This document shows, one piece after another, positions 36,074-50,023 of a stretch of DNA of 64,000 bases. A model generated the notes under the pieces. The model was not told the DNA's origin. It did not search any database and saw only the letters and a program-made list of their open reading frames with translations. Source of the DNA: Apteryx mantelli (lineage: Eukaryota; Chordata; Aves; Apterygiformes; Apterygidae); the NCBI RefSeq assembly GCF_036417845.1, contig NC_089979.1:123971415-124035414 (forward strand), written 5' to 3'. A program made the position numbers and the translations under genes. Positions within the stretch are counted from its first letter, which is position 1; every line of letters begins with the position of its first letter.

Positions 36074-39000
36074 CTGTAAAGGAAAACAGAAGGAAGGCAT
36101 GGTTGAAGTTTATACATTAAACAATATCTTAGCTTTATGTATACAGGAGGCTGTCAGTAATCTATAATCTGATTTTTATCCAAAGCACAACTCATGATTT
36201 CCTCCACTAACAGTAAGTAATAAAAATGATCACTAGTTTCTTACCTCTAAATGCTGTTTTGTAAATAGGCCTCCACTTATCAGCACTTCACTGTCTGCTT
36301 ATTTTATAAGAAGCCAGAATAGAATGAGCAAGAAACTAATGTAATTTAACAGATTTGTTCTTCTCTCAGGCTCTTATACATTATGGATGAAAACTTCACT
36401 TTCCTGAAACTGATAGCCAAAATCTTCTGCACTTACTTTGACAGATATGCCCTTTAACCAGTAATTACAAGAAAACATTAATTTTTTTAAGAGGAACTGG
36501 ACTGATAAATAAATAGACAATGCAGCACGTGAATTCCCACTTGCCCAGTTACTACTCCAAATCCAGCATATTTTGGTAGGATCCCTCCAATGACATCTTC
36601 AGCGAGCTTGTACATGCACAACCACTTCATCCTAATATTCAAGCACACTATGTATGCCTGCACACACATCTGAAAAGCATTCTCATACTTAGATGTCTGT
36701 GAAAGAGCATCGCTAAAATAAATTCAAATGCTTTATGTACGCAAGTGTTTGAATCCTACAGGCACAGTCAGGCATGTATGACACATCTGAGAATTGTCAC
36801 ACCATGTATTTTCTGCACAGATTTATGTAACTGAAAACATCCTGTGTGTCATTTGCTGGTTGTACACTGGCTGCCATGTTGCAAAACAGTAGGTGGTTTA
36901 GTACAAACTTCTTAGCTGGTGAAGTCTATAACGTATTCTTAGGGGACCAACCACAAGGCACAAGAGTGTGTGCTGCCCTTTCATCTCTAGAAGTGACCCT
37001 TCTAGGTCAGTTTGGGGGATTTTTTAGAGAAGGGAAGCTCATGCAATTGAGGCCTTTGTGCAAAAACCTAAGAACCTAAGTTCTCACTGCTTACAAGAAA
37101 ACAGTTTTCTCTTGAAAATAAATGAGGGAGGGAGGAACAGAGTTTATTTTACTGTGCTTTAGTGGATTTCTGAACCCGATTTGATTGGGCCCATGGAAAT
37201 GCAGTCTCCTAGCCCATTTCTTCCTTTGAGTCAGTGCAAATGTACTATATTATCTTTGTGGAGGGAGGGAGAGGATTGATTGGAAGAGGCCCTAGGGGTC
37301 TAATCTGAAAGGATTAAAACAACTGAAGTGGTAACAAAAGTGGCTCATGCTGGCAGCACGACACTCTGGGGGATCATTATAGCAATGTCACTGACTCAGG
37401 TTCTGCGTATCAGGCCAAATAAGTCAATATGAAAAAGAAAAGTATAATAAGCTCTGAGGGAAAGTTGCCACTAACTACATCAGACAAAAGCCCCTGTTTC
37501 CCCTAAACTGTGCAGGAGAAAAGCTTCTCAAAATGAAGGTGAGCCATGCTGAAAGGGATGGGGGAAAAGAGTTTACAGTTAGAACGAGCAGTACCTCTTA
37601 CCCTCCAATTTCACCTACAATCACTTTTTACATTAAGAACACAGTTAGTTGGCAAGCAGCAGGGGCCATCAGCCATTCAAAGGCAGGTGACAGGACATAT
37701 GAAGAGTACATTCTTTACTTGGAAGAAGGCATGAATCCTGAACCACGATTTGCTTCCTCTGTTTGAAAGGTTCATCAATCAGATGTACAGCAAGTAACTC
37801 AATCCTAGCCTCTCTGATAGGGTTTCAAGGAAGCAAAAGTCTCTTTCTAGCACTGACATTCCCAGCTAGCACAGGTTAGTGGCACTCCTTAATAGCACCC
37901 CTGCTTCACCTACAAAGATATGCATTTACTTTTACTTATGCAAATGAACCTTTTAAGCTCAGAACCAGATCAAGCCTTCTCCCAAACCCATGCAATCCAC
38001 ATATCATCTTTCTCAAGTAATTTACCTTGGCACCAAATGTTAGTAACACACCTATATTTAAAAGTTTATCACAGATTAGCTGTGTTCCTTCTGCTTCTCA
38101 ACCTGTTGAAGAGAAGGAGCAAATACCCAGATTTCTTGCAGCTCTTACTGGAGGAGTATAGTTAGAAAGTCCCATGCCACTGCTGGTAAACAGAAGTCTT
38201 ACATTGCTTATTCCTGTGTGCATTCTTTGCTCTCAGAAAACCTGCTTTGTAAAGATCTAGGAAAACATCCTGGCGCGGACAACTGATTATTTCACTAGAA
38301 TGGCTCTGTTTTGCAGTTTTGGCTGCAAGCAGGGCACAATTTTGTGAACGCAACTGTGATCTGTAACAATCAGATAAGGTAGTTTTGACGAGCATGTGTG
38401 GGGTTCTGCTGCTTTCTTTTTCTCCTGACCACAGCCAAGAATACTTAGTTTGGACTCTGCTGTTGGAACTGAACGATATGTCACCTACATCATGTGGTGT
38501 AACTGTTAACAGAGATTAGTGTGCCATTTTAGGGAACTCTAAGCCCTTTTTCTTTGCCTTAGAGCTGCAATATGTAGTCCAGATATTTGAAATGTAGATG
38601 TCTCTCTAAATGAGGGAGAAAAAAATCCCAGATATATTAGTTGTCTTTCAAATTTCTCCTCACGACTCCAGGTAGCTGGGTGAACATGCAGATCTAACTA
38701 AGAAGAAAGAAACTGGCCCAGAGCCTCCATTTCATGACTATTATGGCTACCCTGCCTGCCTGAGGGTCTCTGGCCATTTCTATTACGTCCAAGTGTGGCC
38801 TGTATTACTTTGACCTAAAACTGAGAAGTCTCCAGCAGACTTCACAGACCCTTTGGCTCATCCTCTTCTTGTTAAAGAGAAAGTTCTGCCTGTGGTACAG
38901 GGGGATTTCTGGTGGGAGGGAGGGAGAAATTTGATGTTGCAAATGGCACTTGGAAAAGAATGAAAAAAGAAATGTGAACAAAGCAGAGGCTGAGCAGTTT

Positions 39001-40529
39001 GGCCACTTCCCCTGAGCCCTGTATTGTCCTGCAGCCCTGCTGCAAAGTGTCACATCCACTTTGGCAGAGGCCTTTGGAGGAAGCAGGGAGGAAAGGGGTG
39101 AAAAGCATATGGCTGCACATCCTGCACAGCAGGGACAAAGCGTGTGCTCATTTTCAGCTTTGGCCCAATCAAAGCTCACGGAGTGCAGGAACGAGCACCA
39201 AACAGGGAGAACTGTGAGTTAGGATTTCCGTTGCTGAGCCTCGAGCTTAGAAAGAAGGGACTGAGCTGCCTGCCAGCAGGATTAAGGGGGAAAGCAGCAG
39301 CACAGAGCTGGTGGCACTGACGGCTGGTCCAAGTAAACACTTCTGTAACTGCTTATAATTTTGACTGCTGATTTGACCAAAATAGTATCAGCCTTTCCAG
39401 CACAGCTGAGGTTGGGGTACTTCTCAGATGAACCAGTGTACAAAGTCAGGGTGGGATCAAAATTGAGAGTGTATCTGTATGTTTGCATAGTGACTAGCCA
39501 ACATTTCCTGGCTTGACAGCAGGAATCTAAGAATAAATATGTTCATCTGCTTACAGATAAATGCTTATTAAACAAAACTCATAATTTTGTAAATGCCAGT
39601 GCGGCCTCCTCTTTTTCAACACCCTTATGAGCAAAACACGGCTGAACAGGCAGGCAAGAAAATGGTTAAATAAAACAGCCTTTCAGGTTTTGAAACATGT
39701 TCCTAAATAACTTTCCCCACCCAGAACTATTATTCAGACAGGTCAGTCATTCTCAAATTTCAAAAGAGCCTATTAAAATAGTGTAACAATAGAGAAGTCT
39801 AGCTAAAAGAAAGCTTCCTGTATGTGGTTTAAACTAAGCACAAGTCATCTGCACAACCCTTAACACTACCTAACCCTTTAGGGAATAGCGCTCAGGTGCC
39901 GAGGAAAATGGAAACCCTGCACAGCCCTTGTTCAGACAGGAATCTTCAAAGCACATAATCGATTTGCCTGCCAATTCTTTAGGTTGGATTTTGTGCCTTT
40001 GATTGAACTTTGGTATCACTGAACTTTGGAAACAAGAAATAAAGCAATGCCAATAAAATTGGCGCCCATGCTTTAATGCACAGGGCAGCACAAATGCACA
40101 GCTAGTACTGACAGAACTGCTTTAATGCTGTTCGATGCTTGTGCTGTTTCTCAAGTTGCTGCCTATTCATTTGCTAGTCAAAGCCACAGAGCAGGGCAAG
40201 AATATATTCCATATTGGCAGAAATCACATTAAACATATCAATACTGATGTATTGCAAGCTTAGTGTCTACTGTCTCAACAACCTCTAGAAACACAGTCAC
40301 AAAATATGGGCCACAACCTGGCCTGTGATCCATTTTTTTTGCGGGCTCCTGAGACACAAAGCAGCCCTTTGAGCTGACTGGAGGACGAAAACTCCGTTTT
40401 GCAGCAATTCTGACGTTTCAAAGTTTGGTTTCAATGCCACACTGGAATGAAAACTAAAACCTTTTGAATGTTTTCGCATAAACAGAATTCTGTTCAAATG
40501 TTGCAATTTGGCAAGAGATGTGAGTATTT

Positions 40530-41290
40530 AATCCCCACCAGTGAGAGGACTAGTCTGGGGTATGGGAGCTCCAAGTTCAAGTCCTGATTTGTTTGATTCA
40601 GGGAAGAGCTTTTCATCTCTGATTATTCTGAATCAGGCAAAATGTGAGTTTAAACCTTGAGTGCTTGCTGATTTCTGGGCAAGACACTTGGAAATAAAAT
40701 ATGAAAAAGTCTGTCTGTCTCTCTAGCGCTACTTTCTTGTTGAAAACTAATTCCACAAAATGTTTCAATTTCAGTGAAATGAAATTTCACGGACTCTGAC
40801 CAGCTGTTTTGGTTAACTTAGTTTTTCTCCACAGAAGAATCACCAAGGGATGAAGAAACTCTGTAACTGACCCCCTCCTGTTCCTTCCTGATTTTGGTCT
40901 TAGAATTAAACCAATTTGGAATTATTCAGCAAAACATTTTTAGTTGGGAAATATTCCTGTACTTTAACCAGAAACCCTTCTTTTGGGGACAAAATGGGGA
41001 ATGTGGGATGCTCCAACTTTTATGTTTAAAAACTTCTCCTAATTTTATGGGAATTAGTTTTTGGGTGAGGGGGTTCATTGCTTTTACTCTTTGTGAGCTT
41101 TTTCCTTAGGAAAATGGTTGACCTGACACAAAATACTTGGAAATAATCAAATACAAATGCTGCACCTTGAACTAACCTGTATTTTTTATCCTGACAGTAC
41201 ATTTGAAAATTTTTAATTTTCCATCCTTGCTTGAGAGTAAGAATTTTTTTTTCAACTTAACATTTTTGTGTGGCAGAAAATCAGTTCCTC
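40530..41290 (+). repeat. Possible ancient tRNA-like interspersed repeat
   Basis: At 40566-40587 GAGCTCCAAGTTCAAGTCCT contains GTTCAAGTCC, close to the pol III box B consensus. It is followed by an attenuated near-mirror copy (about 40625-40670, ending GAGTTTAAACCTTGAG). AT-rich sequence with repeated GAAATTTCA-like and TTTTGGGACAAAA-like stretches continues to about 41290. This layout resembles old amniote repeats I have a general memory of, but I cannot name a family. Boundaries are guesses. Confidence 0.3.
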
Positions 41291-44200
41291 CCCTCCCTCA
41301 GCTCTTTGCTGAACCATAATGGCAGATGCAATAGATTATTAGACTTTAAAACCAGAGTGGATGATTAACAGTCTCTACATTGCTACCCAGTAGAAAATAA
41401 GCATGGCATTTCTTTTAGACTTTCCTGAAAGTGAAATTCGTGCAGCCAGTTCCTGAATTTGAAAGAGGGTTTTTTTGTTGTTGTTGTTTTTGTTTTTTTT
41501 GGAACTAGCTAAATCTAGACTATCAAGATTAGTAACTTGCATTTGATCTACACCTCTTTACCTTTTAGTTTAAAGAGGATACTGCCAAGGCATCCAAAAA
41601 CCCAATGACAGTATCTGCTGAAGCAGCCCCTTGGAGAGGCACTAGCACCAGTAGCTGGCAGGTCTATTCAGCCTGTTGTAGAGGCTCAGAGCTAGAAAAG
41701 CAACCAGGCAAAGCCATCTCTAGAGTCTATTTCTAAAGCTCCGTTTCTAAAGCACCACCACCCTCATGGCTCAGAATTTGGGCCTGAGGATGCTTGCTCA
41801 AAGGCGTGGGAACTCATTCCTTTGGCCTTTTGGTTATTCATCAGTCTGAACATTGCTCAGCAGTCAGCATACAACTTGCAAACCAGTGCTCAGCCCTCAG
41901 AGCCCTTAATGCAGTCCAGTGCTCAGTTCTACCACTTACCCTCTTCTCCTGAGAGGTGGGAAGGCAGCAGTATGAGCAGTTTTGGAGAGCAGTGGCGCAC
42001 TTGGGGCTGCTCTCTCCTGGGGGCCAACAGCTCTGCCCTAGACACATGACTGCCTACGTTGGGGTGATCAAGGCTCGGACATCTCTGTTATGCCTGGGGA
42101 GAACCCCCAGTTACATGACCCAGTTACATGATGGAAGAGTCATGCATATGCATCTGCCACCTGATGGGAATGGCTGCATCTTCATCATGTCGTGGGGGCA
42201 GGAGGGCAGGCAACTTGATTGCCACTGGATGGTCTACTTCAGTGGAAAGGCTGGACAGCAATGATGCAGTGGATATTTAATCTATTGTAAGAAGAATTTT
42301 GTGTTTCAACTGATTGCCAAGTATGCACTCTGGAGGTTTAAGAAACTGTTAGGCTCTAAGACAGAACAAATAGTTTGTTGCTGTTTTTTTTTCCTTCACT
42401 GTTGGCTAGAAAGTATAATTCCTTGGTTTTCTGGCACAGCACCCATTTGTTTAAAATGTCCCACCCCTGGTTGCATTTCCTTCTTATCTCTCCCATTCTA
42501 ATAGGTCACTTAAATGGGTGTGTACCTGGCATCTCTCACACATTTTGACAGTTGTAGCTGAGCTTTTCTCCTCAGTGATATGAAAACCAACATGATCTAA
42601 TTTTACATGATGTAGCTGTGTTTCTGTGACACATGCCTCAGTTACACAACTCAGTGTCTCCTGCTGTTTGCTAGTGGTTTTCTGGAACAAATCAATCTCT
42701 CCAGCTTCAATATGTTCCAACAGATGCCACACATTAACCACTATTTTTACTCTCAGCCTGAGTTTCACCCCTCCAACCTTTCCCAAAATATTATGTTGCC
42801 AGTGTTAGTTACAGTTTGTTTCTGTCTGTAATTATTAGTCTCTTCCATGACAACCTGATAAAAGGTTGGCCACATTCCCACAGTTATTAAGCTCTCAAGT
42901 GACGCAAATTGTAACAAATATGCCAACCAGACTCTAAGAGAACTACCTAGTTTGTTTTTACATAAATCTGTAACTGAGCTCTGCATGGTTATTTTTCTAG
43001 GAAGCACACAATAAAAATAAAACAGAGCAAAACAAAAATTTGCCTTCTTTTGCCTCTTTCCCTTCTATTTGCTTTCTATCCCGCTAAGTGAATCAGACGC
43101 TCAGCCCCTCCTTAGGTTACATACAGCTGCAGGCTTTGGGTGGGTCTCTGTGGCTGCAAATACCTAAGAGAAACAACGCGAACAATGCCAATATACAAGC
43201 AGTGAGAGGTTCTGTGCAACATTATGCAATGCTACTGACCTCTTTTACCCGACAGCGGGAAGACGGTTACCTTCTGAACATGTTAGCTGGATAACAGAAA
43301 AACAGATTAATGAAAGCCTTTGTTAAAATCCACTTGGGTGCGGTCCAGCTGTAATCATGTCCCTTCTGCTGTTCCTTGAGCACTGGAAAACTCATCGCAT
43401 GAGTATTTATGGCCTGGCGGCTGTTTGTGCACAGGTCTTAAGTCTGCTCTTAAGTCTGAGATCCTTCTATGTAGTCAAGCAAAAATCACTAAAGCTTTGA
43501 CTCTAGCAAGGAGAGGAAGAGGAGAGAAAGAAAGGAAAAGACAGGGGCAACATGTTAGAGACAAGCGAGACATACCGAGTTAAGGAAACTCTAAAACATT
43601 ATCAATGCTTGGCTGCGGTCTCTGCGCATTGTGGAGGCATGCCCGTGGTCATTCAGGGAGCTGAACAATACCACGTCTCCCAGGTAACAACCGTACACAA
43701 TGAGTAATCACAGCACTTGACACACAGCTAATCCATAGGCTGTAATTTGTTCAGGCAAATGATTCAGGAAACGGCCACAATTGATTAATCAAATACTTAC
43801 GTCTCTAACACTCTCAATTAACAAACTTAGGAAAACTATGATCAATGTGAAGATTGTTAGCAGCACAACATCCTCCCCTCCTCCAGCACACTTCCCCAAA
43901 CAGCTCCATTATCTCCATGAACTCCTGTTGACCAGTTAAGTCATCTCTATTACTGAAATTTTGCTGTTTTAAGGCAACTGCTTGGATGACTCAGGCAACC
44001 ATTATAACTTGTATACACAGTTGCTACTAAAGGTTTCTTCCATGCTATGACATGATGGGGTGGGAATGCCCAAAATAATGATCTAATCTTGCAGTACATG
44101 AGGAATAAAGACAGTCTACCTGAATATTCCCACTGACACCTACTTGCAAGCTACATGGAGGTCTAGATGACATAGCAAGACAGGTGAGAATGAAAAATAG

Positions 44201-44641
44201 TCACCATGTAAAAAAAACAAAATGAAATAACTCTAAAAGAGCTGGGCTATAGATCTGCAGTGCATTTCCAACTCTCTGCATTTTCACTTGGGTTTGAACC
44301 AGATGTCCAGGATAACAACTGCATATATGACAACAGCACACATGATCCTGTGGTTTAAGGGATCTGTTTTTTTGTCTGTAGTCTCCAACGTGGAGGTCAC
44401 CCTTTCATACGCAGCTGAATGAATTTATCTGAACGAGCCTGCACAAAATGAAAGAGTTGCACTGGTAACAGGCAGATTATGCATAACACTGCATAACACG
44501 CAAGTACCCCATCTCCTATGCTACAGTGACTGGTCATCTCTGCCCATGGAAAACAGGTCAGACATGAGGCTGGAAAGAGCACAGTCCTCTTCCTTTGCAT
44601 AAACAAGCCTTGACCTCAGCCAACTAGCTTAGGATTGTAAT

Positions 44642-44672
44642 AAAAAACAAAAACAAAAACAACAACAAAAAT
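44642..44672 (+). repeat. (AAAAC)n / (AAC)n low-complexity tract
   Basis: A run of A-rich units, mainly AAAAAC and AAC, with no other base. It is simple sequence in intron 3. A similar (AAAAC)n tract is at 52823-52849 in intron 1. Confidence 0.85.
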
Positions 44673-47413
44673 ACTTTGTTAGTGATTTGTCAGGCTCCCA
44701 CTGGCTGATTAATAAAGGCTGGGAGATGGTGTGGCAAAGGGAACGCTGAGGAACGAAGCTGGCCAAACACCAAGAGAAGCCTGGCATTGTGCAGACAGCT
44801 AGAGACAGCTTTGGTTCTTCACAACAGGCTAAAATTTATGAAGAGAATGCAAAAAGTTTTGTACAGAAGAACCACCAGACACTACTAGACAGCAGGAAGG
44901 AAAAACCCTGGTAGTTCAGTCCTGCACTCATCTTTTCTATGACAGGAGGACAAGGCCCCTGTGTCTGCCACCTAGCCAACATCTCCGTAGCCAACCAGGG
45001 CTTTTCTTCCCCCTTTTTGGCTAATCTTTTCCTGCGTTTTTACTCTGTGGCTTTGCCTTCTAGTAACACTGACATTAGACATTTGAGTAAATAATAATTA
45101 AAACAGATTGGCATTGAGTTTTGCTGTGAGAAGCATTCTTACACCCACAGGGATGTAAGCTGCTTGCCATTCACCCACAATTATGTTTGGCAAAAAAAGA
45201 GAAGGATTGAAAAATAGGGTAGCCAAATTTACAATGGCTACCTGTCTCTGGATATTATTTCCCTGAGAACTACAGAACATTGTTTGGAATGGCTATGCAC
45301 AAAGTATTTTCCACCAGCTACTTGTGGCCTGAAATGCCAGTGATCAGAATCAGGGCCAGAAGCCCCCGACACAGCAGAATTACAGGCATATTTAGGCACA
45401 TGTCTAGTTTGAGTGTATCTTGTTTATTTTGCAGATTGGCAATTTAAACGAAAGTCCATACAAGAAACAGACATTTGATTTGGATATAACCACTTCAAAT
45501 ATTTCCAAAGCCACTCTTAAGTGAGTCACAATACCTCACACTACCCAAAATCTTTAGATGTTTGTGTCTAAATATGGAGTCAGGAGGTTTACCTTTCACC
45601 ATCAGGGACTGATACACGCTGACAGAGCCATAAAGCAATTCTTTTATAAGCAACAACAGCTCAGCTGTGAATCACTGGAATGTAGTGACTAACCTCTGGT
45701 GGAAATTAGAACCTGTTGCTTCACCCACACGAGTATTTCTTACCTCAGCAACACCAGGAACAAAATAAATCTGGTTTGTCTTAAATGTGTATCCAGCAGG
45801 ATGAAGAGTTAGAACACTGATCATTTATAGCAATAACTTCAAAGGAAAAGTGCTAATTAATAGGTGAAGGAATACAACCTTTCTTATAATCTTAGTTTCT
45901 GCTAATAAGCAAGTACAATCCCATTTTGATCAGGTCTTCTTAGACTAGCTTTTGTCCACTCTGCCTAAACAGAAAAGACATGCTAAAACATAGCAAAAAT
46001 CTTTACTCTGGTGTACAACTAGAGAGAAAAAAACCAAGCAAGAACAATGTACAGAATAGATCTGGATGACAGTCATTCTAAAGGCAAAATTATTACAGGC
46101 TATTATCTAGTTGTCTGGAGGAGCCGTGGACCAGCTGGCTGTGATGTTCTGCTCAAAGTTAAACACAGACAGGAAACCGCATGTCTGATACTGTAAAAAT
46201 CGTTTGTCTTCCTGCCATGGCTAAGCAGGCAAGCAACCCAAAGGGGCTGTTTTTGTTTAAAAGTAACACTAATCCACAACAATGAAATAGGAATGGCAAA
46301 GCCTCAATCTCCTCCCGCCCTTTCAGAGTTAAGGCTTGCGCTTGTGAATGAACTGGAAATGTTACAACTGAAGCTTTATGTTGCTTCAATTTTTATCTGT
46401 AGTTATTCACTTAGTACGTGTGAATGCAGAGCACAGCTTTCATGACTCACCTACAGTGCTAACAGCACATGACCTGGAAGGAAAAGCTGAACTTAACCGA
46501 AGAGTGAAAGGAATTAGATTAACAAGGCCAGGTTTTCATTTACACTACAGATCATTTTAGGCTGCTTTGGCAGTGTGAGGGGACTGCAGAGTAGATGGGA
46601 ATGAAGGCACTTAATGTTGGATTTATGGAATGGTTCTCATAAACATAAGCACAGAAGACACACATTTGACAGACTGATTATATTTGGCTATATAGCCCCA
46701 GGAGAAACTGCCATAACATGACTAATTTATAACAAATTAGCCAAAATCCACAAGAGTGTGGTTAGCTTTGTATAGAAACTCCAGTCAGTTGATAGACAGC
46801 AAGATCTTTTCACTGGGAACATGTTCCCTTTGATAAAATCAAGGCAATCTGTTAGAATTAGGTCCTGGGTCTACTGCCTGTGCTCACATCAGTAGCTGTA
46901 TTTACTTCAGCTTTGTTGAAGTCCACCTGAGTAAGGGCTGGTCATGCAACCATGGATCGGCTGTCAGGTTGTCTGGTTTCAAATCAAGCTTGGGGAGGAG
47001 AGGAGGAAGAGGTAAGGAGGTGGCACTAGATAGAGACAGCCTGGACCAATGGGGCAAAGACTTTTTAGCTTGCCCTTGGCTAATCTGGTACGGTGTTGCA
47101 ACCTAAACTAGTTAGCCTCCTTGGAGGGCTGAGAACTATTCATGCAGTTCTCCACCTCAGCCTCAGTGCAGCTGTGCATCATATTTCGCAAAAGTGGAAG
47201 TACTATCCCAATCTTTCGTTATCTCCCCCTTGTTATACCCCTTTTCCTGAGAAACTTACAGGTGGTAGGCATGGGTGCAGTGTGCCATAGTCACTTAGAA
47301 GTGTGTGCACACAAAGCTCACCACAGAAGATCTCACACTTGCCTGTGAAAAACCTGATGGAGTCTCAGGTAAAGAATTATGGTGGGATCTAGCTGGTGGG
47401 AGAACAAAGTGAA

Positions 47414-47449
47414 GTGTGTGCATGCACACACACATGCATTTGTGTGTGC
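47414..47449 (+). repeat. Palindromic alternating purine-pyrimidine tract
   Basis: GTGTGTGCATGCACACAC at 47414-47431 is a perfect 18-base palindrome. Further CA and TG alternation, including a second ATGCAT centre, continues to 47449. Such sequence can form Z-DNA or a small cruciform. No gene feature coincides with it. Confidence 0.85.
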
Positions 47450-48188
47450 AGCACAAGGTAGGCCAGGGGCTGTACACAACTATGCTGCCTTTACTGTATT
47501 TGCAGTGGTCACTACAGGCATTCATGAACCAGAATGGGGACAGGTTCTCTGGTTACACATTTGTGAGTCCCTCTGTACTCAGATTTGACTGGTATAATTG
47601 AACTCAAATACATGACCCTGAGCTGTAGTAAACGTGAGGTAGCTTATCCAGCAGCAAAGGAAACTTCTAGGTACTTCCTGCCCATCACAGAACAAGAAAG
47701 TGCAGATGGGCAGTTACCACAGAGAAGCTGACTTTAAATTCACACTCTATCAGGTTAATTAGTAGGAACTGATCTATATATACAGGTGCCATGATATGGC
47801 AATACAGCCTTCTAGAAAAGGCTAGAACTTAAATATGGCATTTGCCTCTTGTTTGTGTATTATAATGTAATTAGCCTATGCTGCACTTTGGTGTGTCAAC
47901 AGTACAACTTTAAGCAGGTTGCTTTCATGATTAAAGCAACTTTTAAGTGCAGCATCTTGGGATGAGTATCAGAAGTGCTTCAAAAGGAGGACAGCCTGGC
48001 AGGAAGAAATATCCCCTGGAAACATAAAAGAAAGGTGGAGATTTTGCAAGACTCAGAAGAGACCAAAATATCCTCAGCCACTGGAAGTTTTCCATCAGAA
48101 ACTGCAACTCCAAAGTCCATTGGTAGGATAGGTTTTATATTGCTTGCAAGGCACAACACAGAAATGCAGGGAAAATTATTAAACCTAC

Positions 48189-48379
48189 CTGCTGAAAAAA
48201 TGAGCATGTCATTGCATTCTTCTCCTGTACAGGAACACATGAACATCAATCCTCCATCTTCCTTCTTTTCTTTCATTAGACACTTCTCTGAGCTGAAGTC
48301 ATCCAACATGTGACCATAGAGTGTTTTCTGTGGATCGTGGCATATTGTTTCTAATGTCTTATTTTCATCATTCTGTCTC
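48189..48379 (-). CDS. TGFBR2: TGFBR2 coding exon 3 (ectodomain, second half)
   Basis: A 191-bp exon, the same length as human exon 3. Acceptor GTTTTTAG precedes GAGACAG; donor TCAGCAG precedes GTAGGT. One base completes the Trp codon, 63 codons follow, and one base opens the Glu codon finished by exon 4. It encodes the second half of the ligand-binding three-finger domain, with five cysteines (ETICHDP, SEKCLM, FMCSC, EECND). It also holds an N-glycosylation sequon, Asn-Lys-Thr, near its start. Its sequence is clearly less conserved than the kinase. The A10 tract that marks the human exon is broken here: the bases read AAAGAAAAGAAGGAAG. Confidence 0.96.
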
Positions 48380-50023
48380 CTAAAAACGAAAAGGAGAAAA
48401 TTGAAATCAAAGAAGGAATATTTTACAAATGGAACAGACAGGACTGTGCTTGGCTGAAGTTTGCCTCTTTTGTGAACTCAAATGGGATTTAAAGAATTTC
48501 GTATGTTTTTCTCTGGCTTTCATGGATGGGGTAAATTTTCTGGACTCCTCCCCACTGAGGCATTTGTACAGTGGCACAGCTATCCCTGTATCACATTACA
48601 CTAAGCTGTAATGAGTGCCTTTGAAAATCTCACCCCAAATTATTCAAGCTAATGCTCAGTGAACTCCTGTGAACCTCACAGCATATTTTTGGTTTTTGTG
48701 GTCACTGTGCAGACAGTAAAAATCTGTGGGAAATTATGATAAAAACTGAATGATTTCCTCAAAATCTGAGGAATTTCTACTGGGTTGGCTTTTTTGTTTT
48801 GTTTTTGAAGCCTACAATCAGCATAATTTCTGCACTGAATGAGTTAGCCTCAGCATTTTTATTTTGGAAAAAAAAAAAAAAGATAGAACTGGTGCAAACC
48901 AGTGTTGCCTGTCAGGGAAATATTTACAGCTTAAAATCTGTCCCACATTCACAGGTTTTGCTATGGTCCACAGATTATCTTTCATTGACACAAGACACAG
49001 ACGGGAAGGGCAATTTAAATACAGTTCTCAACTCACTTGTCTTCTGGATAACTTGGCACGAAACATCCAGAATGTACCTTAAATTGTACTATAGCCACTC
49101 TGTGTGGCAATAGCAAACACTGAGCACTTACTCTAGGAACACAGGAAAAGTGCATGCTGGACATTCTGTATTTCCTTCTGCATTGTATGGTGTCTGCATC
49201 CAATTATGTTGAATATCATCAAGTCAATGGACACAACTAGTCCATCAGAAAAAAAATTAATCATGCTTTTCTGTAAGTAGTTCTAATTACACTCCTAACT
49301 CAGCAGCAATGTTGCAAATACTTAGTTCTGTTGCTTTTATCCAATTATGAACCTTGAAAGGCTGGTTTTGGTTTTCTTTGGTAGGATTGGCTTACTGTTT
49401 ATGGGAGAGCAAAATCCTGGTTTTTAGACTGCAAGGCAAGTTTAGATTCAAGAATCCCTAAAAAAAGTGTATAAGTCATTTTCGTATGCCTTTGATTTTT
49501 CAGAACTAGGCACACACTGTATAAAAGTTAATATATTTAAACCAAAGATAGTATATACAGAGAGGATTTTTCCCCATTAAGAGAAAGCATTTCCACCTAT
49601 AAATGGTAAATAAGGCTCTGGTGATAGATGTACATAATCTAGTTTGTTATTAAACCTAGAGAGAACTGCTTTTCTTCAGCAAATGCCACCACGATCTTCT
49701 CTGAGTCTCAAATTCTGTTTCTACTCTTTGAGTGCTGTGGGTGGATGCAGTCTAATGGTTTGAGCAAAAACATGCCTCTTTTCCAATAACAGCGTAAGCT
49801 GGAACAGAACTCCTTTAAAAAAAAATCCCCAGAACATTTCATATCAGAATTGTTGTTAACCTCAAGTAACTCTCAGTATGCTGAGCACAGATACAAGTTG
49901 GAAGCGAGACAGCAGAGCCTGGTGAGGTAGCAGGGAGATTCCGAATATCACATCAAGGAAAGTACTAAGTAATGATGGATGAGGGTGTGCTCCCCTCCTT
50001 GCCTGTATGAAGAAATAACTTAC
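48380..50023 (-). other. TGFBR2: TGFBR2 intron 2
   Basis: A 1.6-kb intron with GT at 50023-50022 (GTAAGTT) and AG at 48381-48380 on the minus strand. A 14-A run is at 48868-48881. No repeat family or exon is recognised. Confidence 0.87.

Larger units (their letters stand above)
36074..48188 (-). other. TGFBR2: TGFBR2 intron 3
   Basis: A 12.1-kb intron with GT at 48188-48187 and AG at 36075-36074 on the minus strand. It holds a possible degraded repeat with a tRNA-like box B (40530-41290), an (AAAAC)-type tract at 44642-44672, and an alternating purine-pyrimidine palindrome at 47414-47431. Sequence around 43320-43790 is repeat-free with mixed composition and could be a conserved enhancer. No exon is recognised. 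Confidence 0.82.

Noticed and set aside
47975..48313. 112-codon plus-strand frame opposite exon 3
   Set aside because: It is mainly the antisense of TGFBR2 exon 3 and its flank; the minus-strand reading is the conserved one.
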